From: Bradyrhizobium vignae
GTDB lineage: Bacteria; Pseudomonadota; Alphaproteobacteria; Rhizobiales; Xanthobacteraceae
NCBI RefSeq assembly: GCF_004114425.1
Contig: NZ_RDQF01000022.1
Location: 1-64,000, forward strand
DNA: 64,000 bases
Reading direction: 5' to 3'
This document shows positions 46,295 through 54,490 of this stretch, piece after piece. Made by a program: the position numbers and the translations under genes. How positions within the stretch are numbered: the first letter of the stretch is position 1; every line of letters starts with the position of its first letter. A model generated the notes under the pieces. The model did no database searches. It was not told the origin of the DNA and saw nothing but the letters and a program-made list of their open reading frames with translations.

Positions 46295-47548
46295 GGCCTG
46301 GTCGAGGCCGTAGAGCGTGTGCAGGGTGCGCACCGCAAGCTCGGTATAGGCGGTGTCGATCAAGACCGAGAATTTGATCTCGGAGGTTGTAATGGCCCGG
46401 ATGTTGATGTTCCGCCCCGCAAGGGCCGAGAACGCCTGGGCGGCGACGCCGGCATGGCTGCGCATGCCGCTGCCGATCACCGAGATCTTGGCGACGTCGG
46501 TGGCGGTATCGAGCCGTGCATAGCCGATCTTGGCCTTGGCCGCGGTAATCGTCTCCTTGGCGCGGGTGTAGTCGGCCGCCGGCACCGTGAAGGTGAGGTC
46601 GGTGGTCTTGCCGTCCTCGGAAACATTTTGCACGATCATGTCGACGTTGATGTTGGCCTCCGCCAGGGGGCCGAAGATCGAGGCCGCAACGCCAGGCTTG
46701 TCCTCGATGTGGCGCACCGAGATCTGGGCCTCGTCCTTCGAAAAGGCGATGCCGGTGACGACGTGGCTTTCCATGATCTCCTCCTCGCTGCAGATCAGCG
46801 TGCCGGGCGGCTGGTTGGCATGCGGGTCGATATCCTCGGGCTTGTCGAAGCTCGAGCGGACGAAGATCGGCATGTTGTGGACCATGCCGAGTTCCACGGA
46901 GCGGACCTGGAGCACTTTGGCGCCCTGCGAGGCCAGTTCCAGCATGTCTTCGAACGCGATCTTGTCGAGCCTCTTGGCCTTCGGCACGATTCGCGGGTCG
47001 GTGGTGTAGACCCCGTCGACGTCGGTGTAGATGTCGCAACGGTCCGCCTTGACGGCGGCGGCGATCGCCACGGCCGAGGTGTCGGAGCCGCCGCGGCCGA
47101 GCGTGGTGATGCGACCCGTCTCGGGGGTGATGCCCTGGAAGCCGGCGATGACCGCGACCTCCTTGCGCTCCTTGAAACGCTTGATGATCTCGCTGCCGTC
47201 GATGTCCTCGATCCGGGCCGAGGCATGGGCGTCGCTGGTCTTGATCGGGATCTGCCAGCCCTGCCAGGAGCGGGCCTGGATGCCCATGCCCTGGAGCACG
47301 ATGGCAAGAAGGCCGGACGTCACCTGTTCGCCCGAGGCGACCACGGCGTCGTATTCGCGCGCATCGTGCATCGGCGAGGCCTCTGTGCACCAGGCCACCA
47401 GCTCGTTGGTCTTGCCAGCCATCGCCGAGACGACCACGGCCACTTCATGGCCGGCATCGACCTCACGCTTCACATGGCGTGCGACGTTGCGGATACGTTC
47501 GATGTTGGCGACGGACGTGCCGCCGAATTTCATCACGAGGCGGCTCAT
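46292..47548 (-). CDS. lysC: Aspartate kinase
   Basis: A 418-residue aspartokinase, the first step to lysine, threonine and methionine. KFGGTSVAN is the N-terminal substrate motif, and TTLGRGGSDTSAVA and YTDVDGVYTTDPR lie in the kinase domain. Two ACT domains after about residue 265 carry feedback control. The stop codon TAA is the first triplet of a dispersed repeat. It is divergent from the PH-domain gene. Confidence 0.96.
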   Translation of the reverse strand: MSRLVMKFGGTSVANIERIRNVARHVKREVDAGHEVAVVVSAMAGKTNELVAWCTEASPMHDAREYDAVVASGEQVTSGLLAIVLQGMGIQARSWQGWQIPIKTSDAHASARIEDIDGSEIIKRFKERKEVAVIAGFQGITPETGRITTLGRGGSDTSAVAIAAAVKADRCDIYTDVDGVYTTDPRIVPKAKRLDKIAFEDMLELASQGAKVLQVRSVELGMVHNMPIFVRSSFDKPEDIDPHANQPPGTLICSEEEIMESHVVTGIAFSKDEAQISVRHIEDKPGVAASIFGPLAEANINVDMIVQNVSEDGKTTDLTFTVPAADYTRAKETITAAKAKIGYARLDTATDVAKISVIGSGMRSHAGVAAQAFSALAGRNINIRAITTSEIKFSVLIDTAYTELAVRTLHTLYGLDQA

Positions 47549-47699
47549 GACGACGCGTGCATTCCTTCATAAGGATCAGTATGGTGACCCGCACCGGACA
47601 TGCCTCACGGGCACCGACCGCGCGTATACAGAGCGGCGGGGCCCGGGGCAAGCGGGTTCCTGCGGGGGCAGGGTGCGGGGGAGTGGGTTAACCGAGATC

Positions 47700-48167
47700 A
47701 TGGCGCGCTATATCGACGAGATCCTGCAACCGGGCGAGCGGGTGCTGTATTCGACCAATGCGCACTGGATCTTCTACTTTCCGGCCATCGTGGCCTGGAT
47801 CGTGGCGCTGGTTTTGTTCATCCTGTCGCGGCAGGCCACCGCCGAGGGGCTGGTTTTGCTTTGCCTCGTTGCCTCCGGTCTCGTGGCTCTGGCGGCCCTC
47901 TACTGGACCATCAAGGGCTGGTTCCATCGCTTCACCACCGAGACCGACGTCACCAACCTCAGGGTCGTGCACAAGACCGGCTTCATCAGGCGCCGAACCT
48001 TCGAGATGGCGCTCGACAAGGTCGAGAGCGTCGACGTCGACCAGACCATTCTTGGACGTATTCTCAACTACGGCGACGTGACGATTCGCGGCGTCGGCGA
48101 GGGGATCGAGACGATCAAGACGATCGCCTCGCCGCTCGCTTTCCGTAGTTCGATCACCACGCGGTAG
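47700..48167 (+). CDS. Membrane protein with bacterial PH domain
   Basis: A 155-residue protein. Two membrane helices (WIFYFPAIVAWIVALVLFIL, then LVLLCLVASGLVALAALYW) precede a bPH_2 domain (ETDVTNLRVVHKTGFIRRRTFEM, DKVESVDVDQTILGRILNYGDVTI). I take the ATG at 47700; the open frame runs further upstream only through the complement of lysC. Such proteins sit in the inner membrane with unknown partners. ubiG follows after 14 bases. Confidence 0.88.
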   Translation: MARYIDEILQPGERVLYSTNAHWIFYFPAIVAWIVALVLFILSRQATAEGLVLLCLVASGLVALAALYWTIKGWFHRFTTETDVTNLRVVHKTGFIRRRTFEMALDKVESVDVDQTILGRILNYGDVTIRGVGEGIETIKTIASPLAFRSSITTR

Positions 48168-48181
48168 GACCGCGCGTAACC

Positions 48182-48949
48182 ATGAGCATGCAGCAAAATA
48201 CTTCCCTCTCCGCCCAGCCGGGCTCGACCGTCGACGCCGCCGAGATCGCGAAATTCTCAAAACTTTCGGCGGAGTGGTGGGACCCCAAGGGCAAGATGGC
48301 GCCGCTGCACCGGATCAACCCGCTGCGGCTCGGCTATATCCGCGACGCCGCCTGCCGCAAGTTCGAGCGCAACGTCCGCAGCCTCAATTGCCTCGGGTCC
48401 TTGCGCGTGCTCGACATCGGCTGCGGCGCCGGCCTGCTCTGCGAACCGCTGTCGCGCCTGGGGGCTCAGGTCATCGGCATCGACCCTTCGGCGAGCAACA
48501 TCGCGGCGGCGAAGCTGCACGCCGACAAGAGCCATCTTGCGATCGACTATCGCTGCACCACGGTGGAGGAGATCGACCCGCGCGAGCGCTTCGACATCGT
48601 GCTGGCGATGGAGGTGGTCGAGCACGTCACCGACGTCGGCATCTTCCTGAAGCGCTGCGCCTCAATGCTGAAGCCGAACGGCCTGATGGTCGTCTCGACG
48701 CTGAACCGCAACTGGAAGAGCTTCGCCCTTGCCATCGTCGGCGCCGAATACGTGCTGCGCTGGCTGCCGCGCGGCACCCACGAATGGAACAAGTTCGTCA
48801 CGCCGGACGAGCTGACCAAATATCTGCTCGACAACCGCCTCGTCATCACCGAGCAGACCGGCGTCGTCTACTCACCGTTCGCCGATAAATGGAGCCTCTC
48901 GTCCGACATGGACGTGAACTATATGGTGGTCGCGGAAGCGATGGTGTGA
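48182..48949 (+). CDS. ubiG: Ubiquinone biosynthesis O-methyltransferase
   Basis: A 255-residue methyltransferase acting twice in ubiquinone synthesis. SAEWWDPKGKMAPLHRINPLR at the N-terminus is diagnostic, VLDIGCGAGLLCEPL is motif I and AMEVVEHVTD follows. RGTHEWNKFVTPDEL is another UbiG mark. It probably shares a transcript with the PH-domain gene. Confidence 0.96.
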   Translation: MSMQQNTSLSAQPGSTVDAAEIAKFSKLSAEWWDPKGKMAPLHRINPLRLGYIRDAACRKFERNVRSLNCLGSLRVLDIGCGAGLLCEPLSRLGAQVIGIDPSASNIAAAKLHADKSHLAIDYRCTTVEEIDPRERFDIVLAMEVVEHVTDVGIFLKRCASMLKPNGLMVVSTLNRNWKSFALAIVGAEYVLRWLPRGTHEWNKFVTPDELTKYLLDNRLVITEQTGVVYSPFADKWSLSSDMDVNYMVVAEAMV

Positions 48950-48980
48950 GGCAAGGCGCGATCTGTTTCTCCACAGTCGC

Positions 48981-49019
48981 TGTCGTCCCAGCGAACGCAC
49001 TGCGTTCGCTGGGACGACA
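48981..49019. repeat. Near-perfect 39-bp palindrome
   Basis: The 19-base arm TGTCGTCCCAGCGAACGCA is followed by one C and its exact reverse complement. It lies 31 bases after ubiG and may end its transcript, though no T-run follows. Confidence 0.8.
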
Positions 49020-49126
49020 CCGAATTTGTTGCGAGAGCATCGCACCCATGACACCCATGCGGTTGACCAGTGAGTCTGTTCCCGTCACGGTAATCGCTCT
49101 GTTTGTCTAACCTTTCCACCCCCCCG

Positions 49127-50026
49127 ATGCTCACCATCGCCAGCCTCTGGATTCCCTTCACGATCATTGCTGCGCTGGGCCAAGTCGCGCGCAATGCGAT
49201 GCAGCGGTCGCTGACGAAGCCGCTGGGGACCTGGGGGGCGACCAATATCCGCTTCCTGTTCGGCTTCCCGTTCTCGCTGCTGTTCCTCGGCGTGGTGCTG
49301 GTCGCGACCGGCGATCATATCGGCATGCCGCCGGCCGTGTTCTGGCCTTGGCTGCTGCTCGGGGCGCTCAGCCAGATCGTTGCGACCGGCCTGATGCTGC
49401 TCGCGATGAACGACCGCTCCTTCGTCGTGACCACGGCTTACCTCAAGACCGAAGCGATCCAGACCGCGATCTTCGGCTTCGTCTTCCTCGGCGATCATCT
49501 GACCTGGCTCAAGGTGCTGGCGATCGTGATCGCGACCGTCGGTGTCGTCATCACCGCGCTGCGGCCCGGCGGAGAGAAGAGCTTTGCGGAGTTGAAGCCG
49601 ACCATCACCGGCCTCGTTGCGGCCGCGGCCTTCGCGCTCTCCGCGGTCGGTTTTCGCGGCGCCATCATCACCGTGCCGAACGTGTCGTTCGTGACGGCGT
49701 CGTCGTTCACGCTGGTGCTCGGCCTGTTCGTGCAGACGCTGGTGCTGACGATCTATCTGCTCTGGCGCGCGCCGGACGTGTTGCGCGGCATCCTCGGCAT
49801 GTGGAGGCCGTCGATGCTGGCGGGCTTCACGGGCGCCTTCGCCTCGCAGTTCTGGTTCCTGGCGTTCGCGCTGACGGCCGCCGCCAACGTCCGCACGCTC
49901 GCCTTGATCGAGGTGCTGTTCGCGCAAGGCGTGGCCTACTATTCGTTCAAGCAGCCGATCGCGCCGCGCGAGCTTGCAGGCATCGCGCTGATCGTGGTCG
50001 GCGTGGCGGTGCTGGTGGGCGTCTAA
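49127..50026 (+). CDS. DMT-superfamily transporter (EamA)
   Basis: A 299-residue ten-helix transporter with two EamA halves (the first opens WIPFTIIAALGQVARNAMQRSL, the second near PTITGLVAAAAFALSAVGFRG). The substrate is unknown. The start may be ATG 49127 or TTG 49103; neither has a ribosome site. The stop codon TAA is the first triplet of a 103-base repeat. Confidence 0.85.
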   Translation: MLTIASLWIPFTIIAALGQVARNAMQRSLTKPLGTWGATNIRFLFGFPFSLLFLGVVLVATGDHIGMPPAVFWPWLLLGALSQIVATGLMLLAMNDRSFVVTTAYLKTEAIQTAIFGFVFLGDHLTWLKVLAIVIATVGVVITALRPGGEKSFAELKPTITGLVAAAAFALSAVGFRGAIITVPNVSFVTASSFTLVLGLFVQTLVLTIYLLWRAPDVLRGILGMWRPSMLAGFTGAFASQFWFLAFALTAAANVRTLALIEVLFAQGVAYYSFKQPIAPRELAGIALIVVGVAVLVGV

Positions 50027-50126
50027 AGCGCGATGCGATTTGGATGAATCGTCATCGCGCTTTAGCTTGTTGTTTACGCATGATCTTTCCGGAAAACCGC
50101 TTCGCACTTTTCCGGATCATGCTTTA
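50024..50126 (+). repeat. 103-bp double-hairpin dispersed repeat, copy 2
   Basis: It matches copy 1 at 8030-8132 at all but one base. Hairpin 1 has 12-base arms TAAAGCGCGATG/CATCGCGCTTTA; hairpin 2 pairs GCATGATC and CCGGAAAA with TTTTCCGGATCATGC. The first TAA ends the EamA gene. Confidence 0.92.
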
Positions 50127-50132
50127 ACTGGC

Positions 50133-50232
50133 TGTCATTCCGGGGCGCCCGAAGGGCGAACCCGGAATCTCGAGGAACTCAGGTGCGCAGCTGCGCACCT
50201 GAGTTCGCGCTTTGCGCGCCCCGGAACGACGG
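50133..50232. repeat. TGTCATTCCGGGGC repeat with central palindrome
   Basis: The ends TGTCATTCCGGGGCG and CGCCCCGGAACGAC are inverted copies. The centre (50176-50205) is a perfect palindrome with arm AACTCAGGTGCGCAG. It is related to elements at 37193 and 54388. Confidence 0.75.
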
Positions 50233-50234
50233 TG

Positions 50235-50711
50235 CTAATTTCGGTCTTCCGGCAGCGTCGGCAGCGGCGAGACCTCGATGCCTTCGTCGATCAGCGACTT
50301 CGCCTCGTCCGGCGAGGCCTCGCCGTAGATCGGACGGTGCTCCTTGTCGCCATAGTGCATGGCGCGAGCTTCGTTGGCGAAACGGTCGCCGACATTGTCG
50401 GCGTTCTTGACGATGTGATCGCGCAGTTCCTTGAGCTTGGCGCGCAGCTCGCGCTCCTGTGCCATCAGCAGCGAGGTCGGTCCGGACGGTGTAGTGTCGG
50501 GTGTGGCCGCAGCCACGGCTTCCGGCGGAGGCGTGGCGCGACCCTTCTTGCCGACGATGCGCGGCGCCATGATCGCCTTGCCGACCTTGGCCGAGCCGCA
50601 GATCGGGCAGGTCACGAGCTTTCGCTTCACCTGCGAATCATAGGCCGACGAGCTCTGAAACCAGCTCTCGAAGTCGTGGCCGCGGTCGCAGCGAAGCGCG
50701 TAGCGGATCAT
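50235..50711 (-). CDS. DUF1178 zinc-ribbon-like protein
   Basis: A 158-residue protein. RYALRCDRGHDFESWFQSS and TCPICGSAKVGKAIMAPRI are typical of DUF1178; Cys, His and the CPIC pair could bind zinc. The C-terminal half is a helical segment (LLMAQERELRAKLKELRDHI) and an acidic end. Role unknown. Its ATG overlaps the stop of the nitrilase-family gene, so it is the last gene of a four-gene operon. Confidence 0.88.
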   Translation of the reverse strand: MIRYALRCDRGHDFESWFQSSSAYDSQVKRKLVTCPICGSAKVGKAIMAPRIVGKKGRATPPPEAVAAATPDTTPSGPTSLLMAQERELRAKLKELRDHIVKNADNVGDRFANEARAMHYGDKEHRPIYGEASPDEAKSLIDEGIEVSPLPTLPEDRN

Positions 50712-51586
50712 GCCGAGCCCCGCACGAGGTGCAAATGGTCAGGCCCCGCCTTGGGATCGGAGACGCCGAAGCGGCGGCCGTGCTGGAGCGATGGAATGGC
50801 GCGGCGCGCCGTCTCGACCTTGGCCGGGTCGATCTTGGCCATGATAATGCCGGGCTCGACGTCGCCCTCGGCGAGGATCTCGCCCCAGGGATCGATGATC
50901 AGCGAGTGGCCATAAGTCTCGCGCTTGTTCTCGTGCAGCCCGGCCTGCGCCGCGGCAAAGATGAAGCAGCCGGTCTCGATCGCACGCGCGCGCAGCAGCA
51001 CGTGCCAATGCGCTTCGCCGGTCTTGCGGGTGAAGGCCGACGGCACCGTGATGAAATAGGCGCCGCTCTCGGCGAGAGCGCGATAGAGTGCCGGGAAGCG
51101 CAGATCGTAGCAGATCGTCAGCCCGATGCGGCCCCAGGGCAGATCCGAGATCACGGCGGTCTCGCCCGGCTGGTAGTTGGCGGATTCGCGATAGCTCTCC
51201 CCGTCCGGCAGCTCGATGTCGAACATGTGGATCTTGTCATAGCTCGCGAGCACATTGCCCTCGGGCCCGATCAGGAAGGAGCGGTTGACCGCCTTCTCCG
51301 GCGAGAAGCGCAGCGCCAGCGAGCCGACATGAAGGTGGATCTTCAGCTCCGCCGCGAGCGCTCGGTACGCCTTCAGCGAAGTGTCGTCCTCTTCGCTCTG
51401 CAGGTGCTCGAACAATGCCTTGCGGTTCAGCTGCATCATGTTGCTGACTTCGGGCGTCTGCACGTAGTCGGCGCCATTGGCCGCAGCCTGCCGGATCAGC
51501 CTGGTCGCCTGTTCCAGGCTCGGCCCGGGCAGCAGGCCGGTGCGCATTTGCACCATGGCGGCGGTGAAGGTGCGATTCTCGCTCAT
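50708..51586 (-). CDS. Carbon-nitrogen hydrolase, Nit1-like
   Basis: A 292-residue nitrilase-superfamily amidase. The Glu-Lys-Cys triad is in QTPEVS, SYDKIHMFD and TICYDLRFP. The HMFDIELPDGESYRES segment suits the Nit1/NitA group that hydrolyses deaminated glutathione, a metabolite-repair step. Linkage to a glutaredoxin gene supports a glutathione-related role. ATGA overlaps connect it to both neighbours. Confidence 0.88.
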   Translation of the reverse strand: MSENRTFTAAMVQMRTGLLPGPSLEQATRLIRQAAANGADYVQTPEVSNMMQLNRKALFEHLQSEEDDTSLKAYRALAAELKIHLHVGSLALRFSPEKAVNRSFLIGPEGNVLASYDKIHMFDIELPDGESYRESANYQPGETAVISDLPWGRIGLTICYDLRFPALYRALAESGAYFITVPSAFTRKTGEAHWHVLLRARAIETGCFIFAAAQAGLHENKRETYGHSLIIDPWGEILAEGDVEPGIIMAKIDPAKVETARRAIPSLQHGRRFGVSDPKAGPDHLHLVRGSA

Positions 51587-51858
51587 ATGGCGGCCTTGAT
51601 GCTCTCGAGCATGCCGTCGAGCTTGCCTTCGCGATCGAGCGCATAGAGGTCGTCACAGCCGCCGACATGGGTGCCGCCGATCCAGATCTGCGGGAAAGTC
51701 GAACCTTGCCCGGCGCGGCCGTACATTTCCTGGCGCCAGGACGGGTTCTTGGCGACGTCGAACTCGGTGAAGGTCGCCTTCTTGCGGGTCAGCAGCGATT
51801 TGGCGGCGGAACAATAGCCGCAGCCCGGCCTCGTATAGATCTCGACAGCAGCAGTCAT
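51583..51858 (-). CDS. grxC: Glutaredoxin 3
   Basis: A 91-residue dithiol glutaredoxin. The active site is CGYC at residues 13-16, with TFPQIWIGGTHVGGCDD holding the cis-Pro and the GSH-binding GG-C-D. I take the ATG giving MTAAVEIYTRPG; an ATG six codons upstream is possible. Its stop overlaps the start of the Nit1-like gene as ATGA. It lies 48 bases after comF. Confidence 0.93.
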   Translation of the reverse strand: MTAAVEIYTRPGCGYCSAAKSLLTRKKATFTEFDVAKNPSWRQEMYGRAGQGSTFPQIWIGGTHVGGCDDLYALDREGKLDGMLESIKAAI

Positions 51859-51905
51859 CTCGTCAGGCGCTCTCATGTCATGAATTCATTGAATTATATG
51901 GGACT

Positions 51906-52703
51906 TCACCTGACCTCCACAACCCGGGCAAACACCAGCACGTCGACCTGGGCTGCCTTGGCGCGGAGCAGGGCGCGCGCGCAGGCATCCAATGTCGCAC
52001 CCGAGGTCAGGACATCGTCGATCAGGACGATGCGGCGGCCCTGGATCTCGGCTTGACGCTCGGCAGATACCTGGAATGCGCCCTGCACATTGGTGGCGCG
52101 CTGGGCCCGCGACAGGCCGATCTGCTGCTCGGTCGCACGCACCCGCCGCAGCACATCGCCCCGCACCCTGATCCCGCTCTGCCGTTCGATGATGCGCGCC
52201 AGCGCTCCGGACTGGTTGTAGCGGCGGCGCCAGGCGCGCCGCCAATGCAGGGGCACCGGCACCAGCATGTCGGCGCCCGCCAGCAGCTCGCCGCCGGCGC
52301 GCGCCATCCAGCGGCCCATGGCCGGCGCCAGATCGGTGCGGTCCTGATACTTCAGCGCATGGACCAGCGTGCGCGCGACGTCGTCATAGCGCACCGCCGC
52401 GCGGGCGCGCTGGTAGGCCGGCGGGCTCGCAATCGCCTCCATCGACAGCATGTCGGGACCGGGATCATAGACGAAGGGGATGCCGAGCCGCGGACAAAAG
52501 GGCCGTTCGATGAACGACAGCCGCGCCCAGCACGAAGCGCAAACACCCTCGCCCTCCACCGGCTCGCGGCAGGACACGCACAGTGTCGGCAGCGCGATGT
52601 CGAGCGCGAGCCGTGCTGCGCGCGACAGCACGCGGCCGCCGGCGGACCAGGCGGCACGCAGCGGTGCGGGAATGGAACGGGCAGGGGCGGCGTCGGCTTC
52701 CAT
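51906..52703 (-). CDS. ComF family phosphoribosyltransferase-like protein
   Basis: A 265-residue ComF protein. A zinc-finger-like N-terminus (LCVSCREPVEGEGVCASCW) leads to a PRTase domain with the PRPP loop VLIDDVLTSGATL. LVPVPLHWRRAWRRRYNQS is the family signature. In competent bacteria ComF helps import single-stranded DNA; elsewhere the role is open. It is the first gene of the comF-grxC-nit-DUF1178 operon. Confidence 0.92.
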   Translation of the reverse strand: MEADAAPARSIPAPLRAAWSAGGRVLSRAARLALDIALPTLCVSCREPVEGEGVCASCWARLSFIERPFCPRLGIPFVYDPGPDMLSMEAIASPPAYQRARAAVRYDDVARTLVHALKYQDRTDLAPAMGRWMARAGGELLAGADMLVPVPLHWRRAWRRRYNQSGALARIIERQSGIRVRGDVLRRVRATEQQIGLSRAQRATNVQGAFQVSAERQAEIQGRRIVLIDDVLTSGATLDACARALLRAKAAQVDVLVFARVVEVR

Positions 52704-52750
52704 GAGGAGAGGCTAGCGTTGCACCATAGATTGCTCAAGCCGTCGTCTCG

Positions 52751-52850
52751 TCCCCGGACGCAGCGCAGCGCTCCTTCAGCGCTGCGCTGCCGAGCCGGGA
52801 CCCATCTCACCGCGATCTGGCGCGCATTCCCTGGGTCCGGCTCTGCGCGG
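52751..52850. repeat. GC-rich intergenic repeat with 13-base hairpin
   Basis: GCAGCGCAGCGCT at 52760-52772 and its reverse complement at 52778-52790 surround CCTTC, within TCCCCGGACG and GCCGGGACCC flanks. It lies between two divergent genes. Confidence 0.6.
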
Positions 52851-52925
52851 CAGCACCAATGAGCACGGCGCGTCCGGATCACGAGAGTGATTGCCATGGC
52901 CGGCATGATCGGCGTAACCAGCGGC

Positions 52926-53774
52926 ATGGCCCAGAACCGACAAACCCCGCCCGCTTTGTTCGATCGTGCCTTGCTGCACGCACGGCAGCGGCGTGCGCAG
53001 GCACAAGGTGCCGTGAGCTTCCTGCTCGATCGCGTCGCCGAGGACATGTCAGACCGGTTGGCCGCAGTGATGCGCGAGTTTCACGCTCCGGCTGATCTGT
53101 GGACGCCCGGCGAAGGTCTCAAAGTCCTACACGCGCGGCTTCCAGCGATGGCGCGGATCGCGATTGATGCGGCCGGCGCGGAAAAACTGCCTTTCGCACC
53201 CGAAAGCCTCGACCTCGTCGTCTCCGCCTTGGCGCTGCAATTCGTCAACGATCTGCCGGGCGTGCTTGCGCAGGTCCGGCGCGCGCTGAAGCCGGACGGG
53301 CTGCTGCTCGCCGCGATGATCGGCGGTGACAGCCTGACCGAGCTGCGCCAGGCCTTTGCCGCGGCGGAAGCCGAATGCGAGGGCGGTGTGTCGCCGCGCG
53401 TGGCGCCGTTCGCTGACCTTCGTGACATCGGCGCGCTGCTGCAGCGGGCCGGCTTTGCATTGCCGGTGACCGACGTCGACCGTGTCGTGGTGCGCTATGG
53501 CAATGCGTTCGCCCTGATGCAGGATCTCCGCCGCATGGGCGCGGCCAATGTGCTGATCCTGCGGCGGCGCACGCCGAGCCGGCGCGCGACGCTGTTGCGG
53601 ATGGCCGAAATCTATGCCGAGCGCTTTGCCGATGCCGATGGCCGCATCCGTGCGACGTTCGACATCATCTGGCTGTCCGGTTGGGCCCCGCATGCGAGCC
53701 AGCAGCAGCCACTGAAGCCGGGGTCGGCCAAGGCGAGCCTGGCGGAGGCGGTGAAGAAGGCGGGGAAAGAGTGA
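52926..53774 (+). CDS. Methyltransferase-fold protein, NDUFAF5/BioC-like
   Basis: A 282-residue protein starting with PPALFDRALLHARQRRA, the opening typical of bacterial NDUFAF5 homologues, which in mitochondria hydroxylate an Arg of a complex I subunit. The SAM-binding motif I is degenerate (PADLWTPGEGLKVLHA). LDLVVSALALQFVNDLPGVLAQVRRALKPDGLLLAAMIGG keeps the later motifs. The start is uncertain: GTG 52887 or ATG 52926; I prefer the latter because homology begins there. Confidence 0.8.
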   Translation: MAQNRQTPPALFDRALLHARQRRAQAQGAVSFLLDRVAEDMSDRLAAVMREFHAPADLWTPGEGLKVLHARLPAMARIAIDAAGAEKLPFAPESLDLVVSALALQFVNDLPGVLAQVRRALKPDGLLLAAMIGGDSLTELRQAFAAAEAECEGGVSPRVAPFADLRDIGALLQRAGFALPVTDVDRVVVRYGNAFALMQDLRRMGAANVLILRRRTPSRRATLLRMAEIYAERFADADGRIRATFDIIWLSGWAPHASQQQPLKPGSAKASLAEAVKKAGKE

Positions 53775-53779
53775 CGCGT

Positions 53780-53830
53780 GTTCCGGCCCCGCCGCAGCGT
53801 TCCTACGCTGCTGCGCGTCCGGGGCACGGC
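53780..53830. repeat. Short GC-rich repeat/hairpin
   Basis: GCAGCGT-TCCT-ACGCTGC at 53794-53811 sits within GTTCCGGCCCC and GTCCGGGGCAC flanks, between two convergent genes. It resembles the element at 52751. Confidence 0.55.
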
Positions 53831-53835
53831 CCACC

Positions 53836-54246
53836 TCACATCAGCAAATCAATCAAATGCGGGATCAGCGGCATGTCCGCGGGCGGCATGGGATAGTCGC
53901 GCAGCTTGTTGGCGCGGACCCAGGCGAGGTTCTGGCCCTCTCGCGGCGTGACCAGGCCTTCCCAGCGCCGGCAGATGTAGAGCGGCATCAGGAGATGAAA
54001 GATTTCGTAGCCATAGCTGGCGAAGGTCAACGGCGCTAGGCACGGCTCGGCGACCGTGATGCCGAGCTCCTCATGGAGCTCCCGGATCAGGCTCTGCTCC
54101 GGCCGCTCGCCGGGCTCTAACTTGCCGCCGGGAAATTCCCAGAGGCCGGCCAGCGCCTTGCCCTCGGGGCGCTGCGCGATCAGAATGCGCTTGTCGGCGT
54201 CGACCAGTGCACAGGCCACCACCAGTGTCAATTTGAGATCGGCCAT
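53836..54246 (-). CDS. Nudix hydrolase, MutT-like
   Basis: A 136-residue Nudix protein. The Nudix box GGKLEPGERPEQSLIRELHEELGI is complete apart from being split here into pieces: GGKLEPGERPEQ, then LIRELHEELGI. RPEGKALAGLWEFPGG before it is the MutT signature, so it probably hydrolyses 8-oxo-dGTP. The ATG giving MADLKLTLVVACAL is used; the longer frame upstream runs through a repeat. Confidence 0.92.
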   Translation of the reverse strand: MADLKLTLVVACALVDADKRILIAQRPEGKALAGLWEFPGGKLEPGERPEQSLIRELHEELGITVAEPCLAPLTFASYGYEIFHLLMPLYICRRWEGLVTPREGQNLAWVRANKLRDYPMPPADMPLIPHLIDLLM

Positions 54247-54387
54247 GCGTGTCTGTCGCTCGCTGAAGTTCGTCCGCAACGGTTTGTGTATTTCGAGGTG
54301 AGCCCGACGCAAGGGATTTCGGATGCCATGAACGCACTCTTCAAGAAGGCGGTGGCGGATGCGCGGATTTCGGGGTGACGCCAGTGG

Positions 54388-54480
54388 CGTCATTCCGGGG
54401 CGATGCGCCGGCATCGACCCGGAATCTCGGGCATAAACTTCTGGATTCCGGGTTCTCGCCTCGCCAGCCCCGGAATGACG
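54388..54480. repeat. CGTCATTCCGGGG...CCCCGGAATGACG repeat
   Basis: The ends are 13-base inverted copies, with GACCCGGAATCTCGGG and GGATTCCGGGTTC inside. It lies just after the argJ stop and belongs to the family seen at 37193 and 50133. Confidence 0.75.
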
Positions 54481-54490
54481 GCCGGGGAGC

